DNA from: DYGX01 sp035325905 | Lineage (GTDB): Bacteria > Chloroflexota > Anaerolineae > Aggregatilineales > Aggregatilineaceae | Length of the DNA stretch: 21,179 bases | Assembly (NCBI GenBank): GCA_035325905.1 | Contig: DAOKYY010000068.1 | Location: 1-21,179, forward strand | Reading direction: 5' to 3' | Shown: one piece after another, positions 5,712 to 13,142 of the stretch | Numbering within the stretch: position 1 is the stretch's first letter | Layout: the number at the start of each line of letters is the position of its first letter | Notes under the pieces: model-generated | What the model was told of the DNA's origin: nothing | What the model saw: only the letters and a program-made list of their open reading frames with translations | Database searches by the model: none | Made by a program: the position numbers and the translations under genes

Positions 5712-6794
5712 TCACGACTCAGGACTCCCGGCTGCAACCAATACATCCCACTCGTTCGTCTGCGCGTCGAGCGCCAGAATACCGCCGTCGCGCAACCGCA
5801 AATACAACGTCGCCAGGCTCGGTTCGGCGGAGTCAGCCTGCATCATCCCTTCGAAGGAGACTTCCGGCGAGACGCCCCAGCCCAGCCGCTCGCGCACGCG
5901 CGGGTTGTTGCGCCACACCAGCCCGAACCCGCGAATCGGCTGCTCCAGGCCGGGCGGCGGCGCGAGCGACTCATCGCGCTCCGGGTCGCCCTCGTTGAAC
6001 TCGTCGGGATACATCGCCCACCCTGGCCGCGCGCCGTCCTCGAACACAACGTAGATGCGGTCCAGCGCGGCGACCCATACCATCCGCCCGCGCTCGAAGG
6101 TCTGCTCGGCCTCGGTCGTCAGCTCGGCGGGCGCGGCGGCGCAGGCGTCAGGCGGCGGATCGAAGAACCAGATGTCCACGCAGCGCAGCGGGATCAGCAA
6201 AAGCTGCTCAATCTCCACCTGGCCGATCTGCGCCGTCAGCAGGAAGCGCGCCGCCTCGCGATCGGTGGCGCGTGTGGCAACCGTGATCTGGCCCTCGCCC
6301 ATCACATCCCAGCGGAACAGCCGCTCGCCTTCCTCGTCCACGCGATAAATGCGCGCGCGGTCCGCCCCGTCAACGCTCCAGAACAGGGTCACGTTTTCAC
6401 CCGGCGTGACGAACTCGCTGTCGGTCGTGAAATACCGGATCGCGGCGGCGAGGCGCGTCGGCGCGGCGGTCGCGGTGAGCGTTTCGGGCGCGGGCGGAAC
6501 GGTCGGCACCAGCGGAAAGGCCGCCGGCGGGCCGGGCGTGCGCGTGCTGGCCGGACGGGCCGGCGGCGGCGTCTCGGCCGGCGGCGCCGCCACGGCGAGC
6601 GTTTCGGTGGCCGTTGCGGATGGCGTCCAGGTCGCGCTGGGCGGCTGGGTCACGATCACGGGCTGCGCGTCGACGCCGCACGCCGCCAGCAGCAGGCCCG
6701 CCGCGATCAGCGCCAGCCGGAAGCAGAGCCAGCGCGCCCGGCGAAGCGCGCCCGCGCTGTGAACGGTAGTCCGCTTGCCTCTCAGGTCGGTCAC
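5712..6794 (-). CDS. Lipoprotein with Chloroflexota-type C-terminal VRERLGW domain
   Basis: The 360-residue exported lipoprotein has a basic N-terminus, a hydrophobic stretch and the lipobox LLLAAC with Cys39 as the lipidated residue. Residues 45-115 are a Pro/Thr/Ala-rich linker, typical of a stalk. A middle region (about 116-205) reads like a small beta domain (GENVTLFWSVDGADRARIY). The C-terminal part (about 230-350) contains ERGRMVWV, QPIRGFGLVWRNNP and VRERLGWG, a pattern I associate with Chloroflexota surface proteins of unknown function. It starts at GTG 6794, overlapping the histidine kinase stop as GTGA, so it is translationally coupled to that sensor. Function unknown; a periplasmic or surface partner of the kinase is possible but unproven. 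Confidence 0.82.
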   Translation of the reverse strand: MTDLRGKRTTVHSAGALRRARWLCFRLALIAAGLLLAACGVDAQPVIVTQPPSATWTPSATATETLAVAAPPAETPPPARPASTRTPGPPAAFPLVPTVPPAPETLTATAAPTRLAAAIRYFTTDSEFVTPGENVTLFWSVDGADRARIYRVDEEGERLFRWDVMGEGQITVATRATDREAARFLLTAQIGQVEIEQLLLIPLRCVDIWFFDPPPDACAAAPAELTTEAEQTFERGRMVWVAALDRIYVVFEDGARPGWAMYPDEFNEGDPERDESLAPPPGLEQPIRGFGLVWRNNPRVRERLGWGVSPEVSFEGMMQADSAEPSLATLYLRLRDGGILALDAQTNEWDVLVAAGSPES

Positions 6795-8413
6795 GTCGCG
6801 TTCGTCCCCAGGTATGGAAGCTCGCTAGTCGCGGGCGCCTCGACCGGCAGCGCGCAGGTGAAGATCGATCCCGTGTCGGCGGCGCTATGCACCCAGATCC
6901 GCCCGCCGTGCGCCTCGATCGCCAGCTTGCAGAACGCCAGCCCCAGCCCGACGCCGCGCGGCGCGTCCCGGTAGCGCACGCGCGCGAACTTATCGAAGAT
7001 CGAGCGCTGCGCGTCCAGCGGGATGCCGGGGCCGGTGTCTTTGACGCGAATGAACACCTCGCCGCCGCTGCTCGCCGTGCTGATCACGATCACGCCGCCG
7101 TCGGGCGTGTACTTGATCGCGTTGTCGATCAGGTTGCCCACCACGCGCTCGATCATGTCCGGCTCGACGTAGATCAGCGGCAGATCGGCGGCCAGCGCCA
7201 GGCGCATACGGATGTTCTTCTCCTCGGCCAGCGGGCGCATCTGCTCGACCGCCCCTTCGACCAGGGTGTTCAGCGCGCTATTGTGACGGTCGCGCAGGCG
7301 CATCCCCTCCTCTAGCCGCTGGATGTCGAGCAGCGAATCGACCATCCGGCGCGATTGCTGGCTGGCGCGGCACGCCACGTCCAGCAGGCTGCGCACCGCC
7401 GGGTTCGGCTCGTCGGCCAGCAGCCGGTCCAGCGCTTCCAGGCTCGAATAGACGTTGCCCAGCGGGCCGCGCAAGTCATGGTAGACCATCGCGGTCATGT
7501 CGCGCCGCAGCTCCTCGACCATCAACTGCGAGCTGAGATCGTGCTCGATCCACTGAATCCGGTCCGCCGCCGGGCCGTGATCCAGCCGCTTGGCGTACAC
7601 TTCCACCGCGCACAAAGTCCCGTCTTTGCGCCAGGCCGTCGAGCGAAAGCGCACTTCCTGCCCGCGTTGCAGCGGGTCGAAATGCGCCCCGATCAGGGCG
7701 CTGGCGCTCTCGCGGTGGATCGCGGCGATCGTGCGGCGTTCCAGTTCCTCGCGGCTGTAGCCGAGAAACTCGCACGCGCGCCGGTTGGCGACCTGGATCG
7801 CGCCCTGCGCGTCGGTGATGATGATCGGCACGATCGCGTCGTCAAACAGGGCGGCGTAGCGTTGCTCGGCCTCGCGCGCCGCTTCGAGGAGCAGGGTGTT
7901 GGTCAGCGCCGCCGCGCCCATCTCGCTGATCGTCGCCGTCAGGTTGACCGCGTCCACCGTAAAATAGCCGCGCGCGGGGTGCGCCAGCGTCAGGACGCCG
8001 ACGACTTCCCTCGCGTGGATCAGTGGCACACATAGCGCCGAGCCGATCTGAGGCGAAAACGACTCATCCGGCAGCGGCAGCCACAACGGGTTAGTCGCGA
8101 TGTCGTTCACCACCACCGTGCGCGCGTTGTGCAGCGCGAACCCCGCCAGGCCGTCGCGCAGGACGAGCGCCAGCACCGGGCGCGGATCGACGCCCGGCGC
8201 GCCACCCAGCGCGTAGGCGTCGTGCATCTCGCCCCGCCACAGGCCAACGATGCTGGCGTAGGGCGTGCCGAGCGCCTCGGCGGCGGCGTGCAGCACGCGC
8301 CGCGCCACGTCGGCGGAGCGCAGCTCGGCGTTCAGCTCGCGCGCCAGACGGTAGATCAGCGTCAGCCGCAGCGTTTCGCTGAGACGCGCCTGGATGCCAT
8401 GCGCCGCGCTCAT
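6791..8413 (-). CDS. Soluble GAF-PAS sensor histidine kinase
   Basis: The 540-residue protein has no membrane helix. A GAF domain occupies about 30-178 and a PAS domain about 183-300 (IIITDAQGAIQVANRRACEF). The HisKA dimerisation helix carries His312 in MVYHDLRGPL. The ATPase domain has the N box NLIDNAIKYTPDGG (427-440), DTGPGIP (459-465), FDKFAR and GVGLGLAF (487-494). All catalytic motifs are intact, so autophosphorylation is expected. No response regulator is adjacent, making it an orphan. ATG 8413 is preferred over an in-frame GTG at 8437 because AGGAG lies between them and a probable extended -10 element lies just upstream of the GTG. It is followed by the coupled lipoprotein gene. Confidence 0.93.
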   Translation of the reverse strand: MSAAHGIQARLSETLRLTLIYRLARELNAELRSADVARRVLHAAAEALGTPYASIVGLWRGEMHDAYALGGAPGVDPRPVLALVLRDGLAGFALHNARTVVVNDIATNPLWLPLPDESFSPQIGSALCVPLIHAREVVGVLTLAHPARGYFTVDAVNLTATISEMGAAALTNTLLLEAAREAEQRYAALFDDAIVPIIITDAQGAIQVANRRACEFLGYSREELERRTIAAIHRESASALIGAHFDPLQRGQEVRFRSTAWRKDGTLCAVEVYAKRLDHGPAADRIQWIEHDLSSQLMVEELRRDMTAMVYHDLRGPLGNVYSSLEALDRLLADEPNPAVRSLLDVACRASQQSRRMVDSLLDIQRLEEGMRLRDRHNSALNTLVEGAVEQMRPLAEEKNIRMRLALAADLPLIYVEPDMIERVVGNLIDNAIKYTPDGGVIVISTASSGGEVFIRVKDTGPGIPLDAQRSIFDKFARVRYRDAPRGVGLGLAFCKLAIEAHGGRIWVHSAADTGSIFTCALPVEAPATSELPYLGTNAT

Positions 8414-8443
8414 AGGCCGGTGTCTCCTGTGCGCCACCCGCCG

Positions 8444-8452
8444 ATTCTAACA
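8444..8452 (-). promoter_or_regulatory. Candidate extended -10 promoter for the histidine kinase
   Basis: On the minus strand this reads TGTTAGAAT, an extended -10 element (TGnTAnnnT). Transcription would begin near 8437, giving a leader of about 24 nt before the ATG at 8413. No good -35 box is seen at normal spacing. It would allow the sensor and envelope genes to be expressed separately from the nucleoside kinases. Confidence 0.4.
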
Positions 8453-8474
8453 CACGCCCCGCGCTGCCGGGATG

Positions 8475-9149
8475 TCACGGCGCCTCACCTGGGCGCTGCA
8501 AATAGCGAATCGTCGCCGGGCGCAGCGCCTCGCGCACGCCGTCAATAACCAGCGCGCGCGCCGCGTCGTCGTGCTGAAAATCGATCTCGTCCGCCGGGAC
8601 GACCAGCACCGGGCAGCTTTCCCAGCGCGCGATCCAGTCATCGTACAGCGCGTTCAGCTGGCCGAGATAGTCCGGCGAGATGTCGCGCTCGAAGTCACGC
8701 CCGCGCAGGCGGATGCGCGCCAGCAGCGTCTCGACGCTGCCCTTGAGGTAGATCAGCAGGTCCGGCGCCGGCAGAAAAGCGCGCACACCTTCGTAAAGGT
8801 CATGATACGCCTGGTAATCGCGCTCGGTCATCAACCCCTGCTGATACAGGTTGCAGGCGAAAATCTCGGCGTCCTCGTACACGCTGCGATCCTGCACGAC
8901 CGAGCCAGGATGATCGACCAGCTGGCGGTGATGCTGCAAGCGCCGCGAGAGGAAGAAAACCTGCGAGTGAAAACTCCAGCGCGTCATGTCCTCGTAGAAA
9001 TCGGCCAGATAGGGGTTTTCGTCCACCGCCTCGTAAAACGGCTTCCAGCCGAACGCCTCGGCCAGAATGCTGGTCAGCGTGGATTTGCCGATCCCGATGT
9101 TGCCCGCGATGGCGACGAACTGCTTGGTCGAGTTCGCGGGCGGGATCAT
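8475..9149 (-). CDS. Deoxynucleoside kinase (dAK/dGK type), second of a tandem pair
   Basis: The 224-residue kinase of the deoxynucleoside kinase family phosphorylates a deoxynucleoside to its monophosphate using ATP for salvage. It has the P-loop GNIGIGKS (16-23), a substrate-binding DENPYLADFYED segment (43-54), the DRS motif (87-89) and an Arg-rich lid RIRLRGRDFER (145-155). Length and motifs are typical of the family. Which base is preferred cannot be read from sequence. Its ATG overlaps the stop of the upstream paralogue as ATGA, so the two are translated together. They might form a heterodimer, as reported for paired deoxyadenosine/deoxyguanosine kinases of lactobacilli, but this is inference. 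Confidence 0.92.
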   Translation of the reverse strand: MIPPANSTKQFVAIAGNIGIGKSTLTSILAEAFGWKPFYEAVDENPYLADFYEDMTRWSFHSQVFFLSRRLQHHRQLVDHPGSVVQDRSVYEDAEIFACNLYQQGLMTERDYQAYHDLYEGVRAFLPAPDLLIYLKGSVETLLARIRLRGRDFERDISPDYLGQLNALYDDWIARWESCPVLVVPADEIDFQHDDAARALVIDGVREALRPATIRYLQRPGEAP

Positions 9150-10027
9150 GGCCGCTTTCCTTCGGGGTCCGCCGGATACTGCCCGGTCCGCGCGGGGGTG
9201 AGGCGCAGCTTCTCCAGCGCCGCCGCGTCGAGGTCCACACCCGCCGTGTCCGCCAGCCGGATCAGCGCGCCCAGCACCTCGGTCAGACCGGCCTGCAACG
9301 CGCTCCGCGCGGCGTCGGAGGACGGAGCTGGCGCGGGCGCAGGCGGCGCGGCGATCGGCGCGGCAGGCGCCGGGGCGGGCGCTACGCCCCGCTCCAACCC
9401 CGGCAGCGCGGGCTGGCTCGGCCCCTCGCCCAGCGCCCCGCGAATACGCGCGAAGACGGCTTCGCGGTCGTCGTCGCTCTTGACGAAATCGAGATCGTTG
9501 GTGTCGATCGTCAGCACCGGCGCGGCGTCATACGCGCCGAAGAACGCGTCATAGGTCGAGCGCAGGCTGTCGAGATAGGCCGGGTCCATGTTGCGCTCGT
9601 AGGTGCGGTCGCGCGCGATGATGCGATCCATCAGCGTCTCGGTGCTGGCCTTGAGATAGACGACCAGGTCCGGCCGGCTGATGTTCTCGGCCAGCGCCTC
9701 CTGCACGCTGTAGTAGGTCTGCAATTCGTCGCCGCGCAGGTTCACCTGCGCGAAGAGGCGGTCTTTCTCAAACATGTAATCGCTGATCAACGGGCGCGGG
9801 ATCAGGCGGAGCTGGCGCTGCTGGTGATAGCGGCTGAGCAGGAAGAAGATCTGCGTCTGAAACGCGTAGCGCGAGCGGTCGGTGTAGAAATCGCTGAGAA
9901 AGGGGTTCTCTTCAAAGACCTCCAGCACCAGCCGCGCGCCAATCGCCTGCTGAAAGAGGCGCGCCAGCGAGGTCTTGCCCACGCCGATCACGCCTTCAAT
10001 TGCGATGTACGCCTCAGTAGGTTCCAT
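9146..10027 (-). CDS. Deoxynucleoside kinase with C-terminal MazG-like tail, first of a tandem pair
   Basis: The 293-residue protein has a deoxynucleoside kinase core (1-200): P-loop GVIGVGKT (12-19), FEENPFLSDFYTD (38-50), SDYMFEKDR (82-90) where the sister protein has DRS, and a lid with RIIARDRTYER (135-145). It then departs from the family: an Ala/Pro linker (about 213-236) leads to a roughly 50-residue helical tail (LTEVLGALIRLADTAGVDLD, about 248-267, then YP near 284). That tail resembles the second half of MazG-type nucleotide pyrophosphohydrolases. The metal-binding ExxD is not evident and the first half is missing, so it is probably structural. It is first in the operon, behind a good promoter. 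Confidence 0.88.
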   Translation of the reverse strand: MEPTEAYIAIEGVIGVGKTSLARLFQQAIGARLVLEVFEENPFLSDFYTDRSRYAFQTQIFFLLSRYHQQRQLRLIPRPLISDYMFEKDRLFAQVNLRGDELQTYYSVQEALAENISRPDLVVYLKASTETLMDRIIARDRTYERNMDPAYLDSLRSTYDAFFGAYDAAPVLTIDTNDLDFVKSDDDREAVFARIRGALGEGPSQPALPGLERGVAPAPAPAAPIAAPPAPAPAPSSDAARSALQAGLTEVLGALIRLADTAGVDLDAAALEKLRLTPARTGQYPADPEGKRP

Positions 10028-10094
10028 GAGCCTCGGCCCGTCAGTGCGTGCCCTGAGCGCGCCCTCCGCGCGCCGGGCGTCCGGATCAGGGGTG

Positions 10095-10123
10095 AGTATA
10101 CGCCCGGCGCGGATGAATGTCCA
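10095..10123 (-). promoter_or_regulatory. Sigma-70-type promoter for the deoxynucleoside kinase operon
   Basis: On the minus strand TGGACA (10118-10123) and TATACT (10095-10100) are separated by exactly 17 bases. Both boxes match five of six consensus bases. The start would be near 10088, leaving a leader of about 60 nt before the kinase ATG at 10027. Confidence 0.65.
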
Positions 10124-10155
10124 CCTGGGCAGAGGCCGCGCCGCTCCCTTTGCGC

Positions 10156-10161
10156 TACAAT
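10156..10161 (+). promoter_or_regulatory. Candidate -10 box for the 10198 lipoprotein
   Basis: TACAAT lies 36 bases before the ATG at 10198, in the divergent spacer opposite the kinase-operon promoter. No convincing -35 box is visible at 16-18 bases. The position argues that the lipoprotein starts at 10198, not at an in-frame ATG at 10117. Confidence 0.4.
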
Positions 10162-10197
10162 CTAGGCGCGCCGGCCGCCCGAAAAGGACCCCGTTCT

Positions 10198-10764
10198 ATG
10201 CGATTGCCGAGCACCCTGCCCAAGCTCTTGCTGGCCGCCTGTCTGAGCGTCGTGATTAGCGGCTGCGGCGCGCTCGGCGGACGCGAGGAAGTCGTCATCA
10301 CCGCCACGCCGAACGCCGTCCAGCGCGCGGAAGCCCAGGCGCCCGCGCCTGCCCTCACCTCGGATACGGGCGCGTTCGAGAGCCAGCTCGCGCTGCTGGA
10401 CGGCGTCTGCACCGAGTTTCTGCTCGGCGCGGCAGGCGAGACGTTGGTGTGGGACAGGCCAGAGGCGCTCGCCGCCTTTTACGACCGGGTGGACGAGTCC
10501 GAAGCGTGCGGCGCGCCGGTCGCGCGCGGAACATTCGATTTCGCTGAGCGCGTCCTGGCAGGCGCGATCGCCGCCGCGACGGGCTGCGACGCCGCATTCC
10601 ATGTGATCGCGCTGGCGCACGACGACGCCGCGCGCGCGCAGACGCTCGTCGTCGAGCTGCGCGTCGAGCCGGGCTGCGCCTACGAGCTGGCCGAGCCGCT
10701 GCTGGTCGCCGTGCCGCGCCCGCTGGACGGCGTCACGCTGCGCGTCGAGGTGCGCGGCCCCTGA
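10198..10764 (+). CDS. Lipoprotein of unknown function with extracellular cysteines
   Basis: The 188-residue protein has a short basic start (MRLPSTLPK), a hydrophobic stretch and the lipobox VISGC, giving lipidation at about Cys23. The mature part has an Ala-rich spacer and then a domain of about 130 residues with four further cysteines (in DGVCTE, SEACGA, TGCDAA, EPGCAY), which could form two disulfides outside the membrane. I do not recognise the family. The ATG at 10198 is chosen because it begins a proper signal sequence and has AAAAGGA just upstream; the open frame to 10117 would bury the signal. Transcribed divergently from the nucleoside kinases. Confidence 0.75.
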   Translation: MRLPSTLPKLLLAACLSVVISGCGALGGREEVVITATPNAVQRAEAQAPAPALTSDTGAFESQLALLDGVCTEFLLGAAGETLVWDRPEALAAFYDRVDESEACGAPVARGTFDFAERVLAGAIAAATGCDAAFHVIALAHDDAARAQTLVVELRVEPGCAYELAEPLLVAVPRPLDGVTLRVEVRGP

Positions 10765-10813
10765 GCGCGTTCCCCGCCGAAGCTGGCCGGTAGCCCCCGC
10801 CGCCGCCCCGTCA

Positions 10814-10819
10814 TATAAT
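10814..10819 (+). promoter_or_regulatory. Consensus -10 box upstream of the isomerase-like gene
   Basis: A perfect TATAAT lies 50 bases before the ATG at 10869. The -35 region (TAGCCC at 17 bases) is poor. Confidence 0.45.
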
Positions 10820-10868
10820 CAGCCGGAGAAGTTGCGTTCGCCGCGCCACGCCGCCTCGAAAAGAGGGG

Positions 10869-11705
10869 ATGATGCTGATCGCCTGCCACGCCTGGGGGTT
10901 CAACAATCTGCCGGTGGAACAAGCCGTCGGGACGATCGCCCGGCTCGGCTTCCGCGCGATCGATCTGGGCACCGGGGCGCATATCGACGCGGCGCGCGCG
11001 GCCAACACGCCCGAAGCCGAGGCGACCGTGCTGCGCGGCCTGCTGACGCGCTTCAACCTGGCCCTGACCGATCTATACGTCATGCTGCCGCACGTCAACG
11101 CGCCCGACCCCGCCCAGCGCGAGGCCGCGCTCGATCTGTTCGAGCGGCTGGTGCCCTTCGCGCTGGCGCTCGGCACGCCGGGCATCACCATCTCGCCGGG
11201 GATCGTGCACAAGGACGGGCACGACCACAGCCTCGCCCGCTCGGTCCCGGCGCTGCTGCGGATGCTCGACGCGGTGGAGGACACCGATCTGCGCATCTCG
11301 TTCGAGCCACATATGGACTCGGTCGCGCAGCGCCCTCAGGACGCGCTGCTGTTGCTTGACGCCGCGCCCGGCCTCAGCCTGACGCTCGACCCGGCGCATT
11401 TCACGTGTCAGGGAATCGTGCGGCGCGAGGTTGCGCCACTGCTGGAGCATGTCGCGCATGTGCACATCCGGCAAGCGGCGCGCGGCCAGCTTCAGACCGC
11501 GCACGATCGCGGCACCCTCAACCTCAACGACCTGCTTGAAGACTTGCATGCCACGGGCTACCGGGGCGCGCTGGCGATTGAGTACATGACGACCTTCGGC
11601 TGGCACAACATGCAGCGCGTCAACATCAGCCAGGAGACGGTCCGCACCCGCGACGCGGTGCGCGCCATCCGTGACCGGCTGGAAAAGCGAACGGTCGCCC
11701 GCTAG
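10869..11705 (+). CDS. Sugar phosphate isomerase/epimerase-like TIM barrel (xylose isomerase-like / AP endonuclease 2 superfamily)
   Basis: The 278-residue protein has the alternating strand-helix layout of the superfamily. Likely metal ligands are Glu146 (SFEPH), Asp174 and His177 (LTLDPAHF), His197/His199 (HVHIRQA) and Glu238 (AIEYM), the usual set at strand ends. Members isomerise or epimerise sugars or sugar phosphates, or act on related carbohydrates; the substrate cannot be read here. GAGGGG at 10863-10868 directly abuts the first ATG, so the second ATG (10872) may be the true start. The last bases share CTAG with the convergent TIR gene, both using it as stop. No neighbouring sugar-catabolism gene gives a pathway. 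Confidence 0.85.
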   Translation: MMLIACHAWGFNNLPVEQAVGTIARLGFRAIDLGTGAHIDAARAANTPEAEATVLRGLLTRFNLALTDLYVMLPHVNAPDPAQREAALDLFERLVPFALALGTPGITISPGIVHKDGHDHSLARSVPALLRMLDAVEDTDLRISFEPHMDSVAQRPQDALLLLDAAPGLSLTLDPAHFTCQGIVRREVAPLLEHVAHVHIRQAARGQLQTAHDRGTLNLNDLLEDLHATGYRGALAIEYMTTFGWHNMQRVNISQETVRTRDAVRAIRDRLEKRTVAR

Positions 11706-13053
11706 AACAAATCCATTTCGTCGCGCGGCTCCTCCTGCGCCAGCTCCGGGATCAGGTCGAAGTGCAGATCGGATAGCTCAGGCGGCGGAGGGGCGGGCAT
11801 CGGCTCTTCCCAGCGAATAGGACGGATGAACACCGGGCTTTTCGCGCCCTTGCGCCGCAGCGCGACCGCGTACTGGACTTCCTGCCGCACATACTCCGAT
11901 TCAGCGGCGTGCCTTGACCAGAACAACTGGAAAATGTCCGCGCTGTCGATCAACTCCAGCAGGCGCGCGTTCCACACCTCGCCGCTGCGCAGCGCCGTCA
12001 CGTCCCGCAGATAGCGGAAGTTGAAGTAGCGGCTGGCGCGCTCCACCCGCTCCACGATTGCGCTGTCCTTGTGGCTGTAGCTGCAAAAGATCGCCTGGTA
12101 CGGCTCGGAAAGCGCCATCTGCGGGCGCAGTTCGGACTCGCCTGCGGTCAGAGTGACGTAGACTGAGATCGGCACGTCGGCCACGATCACGCCTTCGACC
12201 AGGAAGGTGATGTGCCCATCGGTGCTCGCGTCCAGCGGCGCCGACGCGGCCTGGAACTCGAAATCGAAGCGCCGCCAGCCGCCACGGAAGCGGAGCGACA
12301 CCTGCGGCGGGTCGAACTCGAAGCCGGGGAGCGACGGGATAGCCGTCACCAGCGCGTCCTCCGCGACGGGGCGCAGGGCCTCGCGGGTGGTCGCGCGGAT
12401 GTCCGTGCGTGGCCCGAACTGCGCCAGGGCATCAGCCTGCACCGCCTGGCTCGCGGATGCTCTGAGCATATAGGCCCGCAGCGGCTGCCAGTGGTGGGGC
12501 TTTACGTCGCGCGGATAGTAGGCGGCAAACCGGGCTGGCTCCGGCGTCTGAGGCGGCTCCGGCGCGGCAGNNNNNNNNNNNNNNNNNNNNNNNNNNNNNN
12601 NNNNNNNNNNNNNNNNNNNNNNNNNNNNNNNNNNNNNNNNNNNNNNNNNNNNNNNNNNNNNNNNNNNNNNCGGGCGCTGGGCGCGGCAGGGCGCGCCGCC
12701 GGTTTGGGCGCTTCCTCAGGCTCGGACGCCTCGTCCTCGGCAGGTCGGAATAGCGGTCCGCCGCTCGCGGCGTTCGGGCCGGTGAATGAGCCGCCCCACC
12801 CACGCGTGACGGGCGCGGACTGCGCCGGGCCACTTCCCGTATCTTCGTCGTCCTCAATCTCCTCGTAGAAGACGCCGCGCGCGCTCAGCCAGCGGACACG
12901 CGCCAGCAGCAGAACAACCGCCGCCACGATCAGCCCGGCGACCGCCAGCAGAGGCGCGCCGTCTCCATTGAGCAGTGTGACCACCAGCCAGACCGCCGAC
13001 GCCACGAATACCAGCGCCGCGATCGCCGTTAGTGCCTTCCAGAGTGAGGTCAT
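11702..13053 (-). CDS. Membrane-anchored TIR-domain protein, interrupted by an assembly gap
   Basis: The 5' part (13053 down to the gap) encodes two membrane helices (about 8-28 and 33-51), then an acidic and Pro/Ala-rich linker. The 3' part reads on without a stop from 12570: AAPEPPQTPEPARFAAYYPRD continues the linker. A region with HHWQPLRAY, IPSLPGFEFDPP and VEGVIVADVPISVYV follows, then a C-terminal TIR-like domain beginning YQAIFCSYSHKD with SGEVWNARLLELI and FWS. The two parts are in different frames with 100 N, but one frame if the real gap length leaves remainder 2 modulo 3. Trp appears where NAD-cleaving TIRs such as SARM1 keep catalytic Glu, so it may act in protein contacts. ATG 12467-12469 is internal. 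Confidence 0.75.
12571..12670. other. Assembly gap of exactly 100 N
   Basis: A run of 100 undetermined bases falls inside the TIR-protein gene. Exactly 100 is the customary placeholder for unknown length, and the frame mismatch across it shows the number is not real. Both flanks encode Ala/Pro-rich linker, so repetitive GC-rich sequence probably broke the assembly. Confidence 0.95.
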
Positions 13054-13092
13054 GGCCGTCCTCGCAAGCTCTCAGGGGTGCAGATACCTTTG

Positions 13093-13119
13093 ATCATACA
13101 CCAGCCTGCTGGAATGCAA
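13093..13119 (-). promoter_or_regulatory. Candidate promoter of the TIR gene with a dyad in its spacer
   Basis: On the minus strand TTGCAT (13114-13119) and TATGAT (13093-13098) are separated by 15 bases, shorter than ideal. The spacer is filled by the inverted repeat CCAGC-AG-GCTGG (13101-13112), a possible operator. The -10 box lies about 40 bases before the ATG at 13053. Confidence 0.35.
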
Positions 13120-13142
13120 CGGGGGAATTGTCGCAGCGTGAA

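Noticed and set aside
5553..6974. A 473-codon plus-strand open frame opposite the lipoprotein
   Set aside because: Arg/Gly-rich with no domain, and it covers a gene with a clear lipobox and coupled start.
11702..12469. TIR gene starting at the ATG at 12469
   Set aside because: The frame remains open upstream to the gap with sequence that continues the linker and the middle domain, so this methionine is internal.
11702..13053. Thoeris, CBASS or other TIR-based defence operon
   Set aside because: No partner genes (ThsA-like, cyclase, STING, Argonaute) are adjacent; the neighbours are a PBP and an isomerase-like protein.
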